Below, piece by piece: positions 6,034 to 6,428 of a stretch of DNA of 6,428 nt. A model generated the notes under the pieces. It worked only from the letters and a program-made list of their open reading frames with translations, ran no database searches and was not told the DNA's origin. Within the stretch, counting starts at the first letter, position 1; each line of letters begins with the position of its first letter. The position numbers and the translations under genes were made by a program. The stretch comes from an uncultured Porphyromonadaceae bacterium (GTDB taxonomy: Bacteria; Bacteroidota; Bacteroidia; Bacteroidales; Muribaculaceae): assembly GCA_900552325.1 (NCBI GenBank), contig URZG01000134.1:1-6428 (forward strand), given 5' to 3'.

Positions 6034-6071
6034 TGGCGCCTGCCGTTGCTTATTATTAATGTGTGGCGCCA
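6034..6071 (-). promoter_or_regulatory. Possible hairpin in the topA 5' leader
   Basis: TGGCGCC on the minus strand (6071-6065) can pair with GGCGCCA (6040-6034) in a 7-base stem around a 24-base AT-rich loop. Both copies share the GGCGCC core and read GGCGCCAC in direct orientation on the minus strand. The hairpin lies between the predicted topA transcription start (near 6080) and its ATG at 5990. A role in leader stability or topA control is possible but only inferred. Confidence 0.35.
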
Positions 6072-6084
6072 TCAAATTCGGGCG

Positions 6085-6116
6085 CAAAATTACGCAAAAC
6101 TTTGCAATTAGGCAAT
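6085..6116 (-). promoter_or_regulatory. Probable topA operon promoter (Bacteroidetes type)
   Basis: TAATTTTG (6092-6085) on the minus strand is a perfect TAnnTTTG -7 box. Exactly 20 bases upstream is ATTG (6116-6113), a three-of-four match to the -33 TTTG. The site begins a few bases after the stop codon of the metallopeptidase gene (6120), so topA probably has its own promoter with a leader of about 90 bases. Read-through from the upstream gene is also possible because no terminator lies between. Confidence 0.6.
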
Positions 6117-6119
6117 AGG

Positions 6120-6428
6120 TCATCGGCGGAGCACCGGCCAGCGGTAGGTGCGCAGCCGGGCGGTCAGTTCGGCTTCGGTCCCCCCGAGATAGCTGTCGAG
6201 GAGGGCATGGAAGCGTGGCGAATGGTTCATTTCCAGCAGGTGTGCCAGCTCGTGGAGAATGACGAAGTCGCGCAGGTCGGCGGGCAGGAAAACCAGAATG
6301 TAGCTGAGCGATATGATGCCGCGGGCGTTGCAGACACCCAGGGTGCGGTGGCCTGCCGATATGCGCCATGCCACCGGGGAGTGCCCGGTAAGGGAAGCCA
6401 GCCGGCGGGCGTGGGGGAGAAGCAGGTC
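6120..6428 (-). CDS. DUF45/YgjP-like zinc metallopeptidase, 5'-truncated by window edge
   Basis: The last 102 codons are visible, with the stop at 6122-6120; the N-terminus lies beyond the right edge. Translation begins in frame at 6428 (DLLLPHARRLASLTGHSPVA). The metal site is VILHELAHLLEMNHSPRF, with HELAH at 6254-6240 giving two zinc ligands and the glutamate, and the His in MNHS as the likely third ligand, as in YgjP/WLM metallopeptidases (DUF45). The C-terminal ARLRTYRWPVLRR ending is typical of the Bacteroidetes form. In place of the usual RWGSC motif this protein has RTLGVC just before ARGIISLSY. The substrate is not known for the family as a whole. A GTG at 6374 and an ATG in another frame at 6369 are not taken as starts, because family similarity continues upstream to the edge. 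Confidence 0.88.
   Translation of the reverse strand, partial: DLLLPHARRLASLTGHSPVAWRISAGHRTLGVCNARGIISLSYILVFLPADLRDFVILHELAHLLEMNHSPRFHALLDSYLGGTEAELTARLRTYRWPVLRR

Noticed and set aside
6007..6369. Minus-strand frame of 120 codons starting with ATG at 6369
   Set aside because: It is out of frame with the metallopeptidase signature HELAH, runs through the topA promoter and leader, and has a Pro/Arg/His-rich translation.

Overview
The window reads as a gut-type member of the Bacteroidales, probably close to Muribaculaceae. That placement is an inference from four things. Two promoter-like sites fit the Bacteroidetes pattern (TTTG, about 20 bases, TAnnTTTG). Start codons lack a Shine-Dalgarno sequence. 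TopA and the metallopeptidase have the form usual in that order. A fast-diverging, multi-domain secreted protein sits in an AT-richer segment. All four recognisable genes lie on the minus strand.

Right to left (direction of transcription): the 3' part of a DUF45/YgjP-like zinc metallopeptidase gene enters at the right edge and stops at 6120. A 129-base gap holds a promoter and a 5'-leader hairpin for topA (5990-3651, DNA topoisomerase I). topA overlaps the next gene by ATGA, so topA and an RluA-family pseudouridine synthase gene (3654-2779) very likely form a translationally coupled two-gene operon joining DNA supercoil relaxation and RNA modification.

From 2778 to 1934 there is an 845-base stretch with no convincing protein gene, and this is the most interesting part. 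It holds a 20-base perfect palindrome, three copies of a 9-base tandem repeat, a cluster of nested inverted repeats (2317-2597) that looks like dispersed REP/MITE-type elements, and a textbook Bacteroidetes promoter at 2243-2212. Just downstream of that promoter, near the predicted +1, begins an 11-base arm that pairs (10 of 11) with a second arm about 140 bases further on. This outlines a candidate structured RNA of about 152 nt (2207-2056), possibly 6S-like, or else a long structured leader for the next gene.

From 1933 to the left edge runs an open, 3'-truncated gene for an exported protein (644 codons visible) with a signal peptide and several beta-sandwich-like segments. Nothing in the window is clearly an insertion sequence, CRISPR array, tRNA or rRNA.
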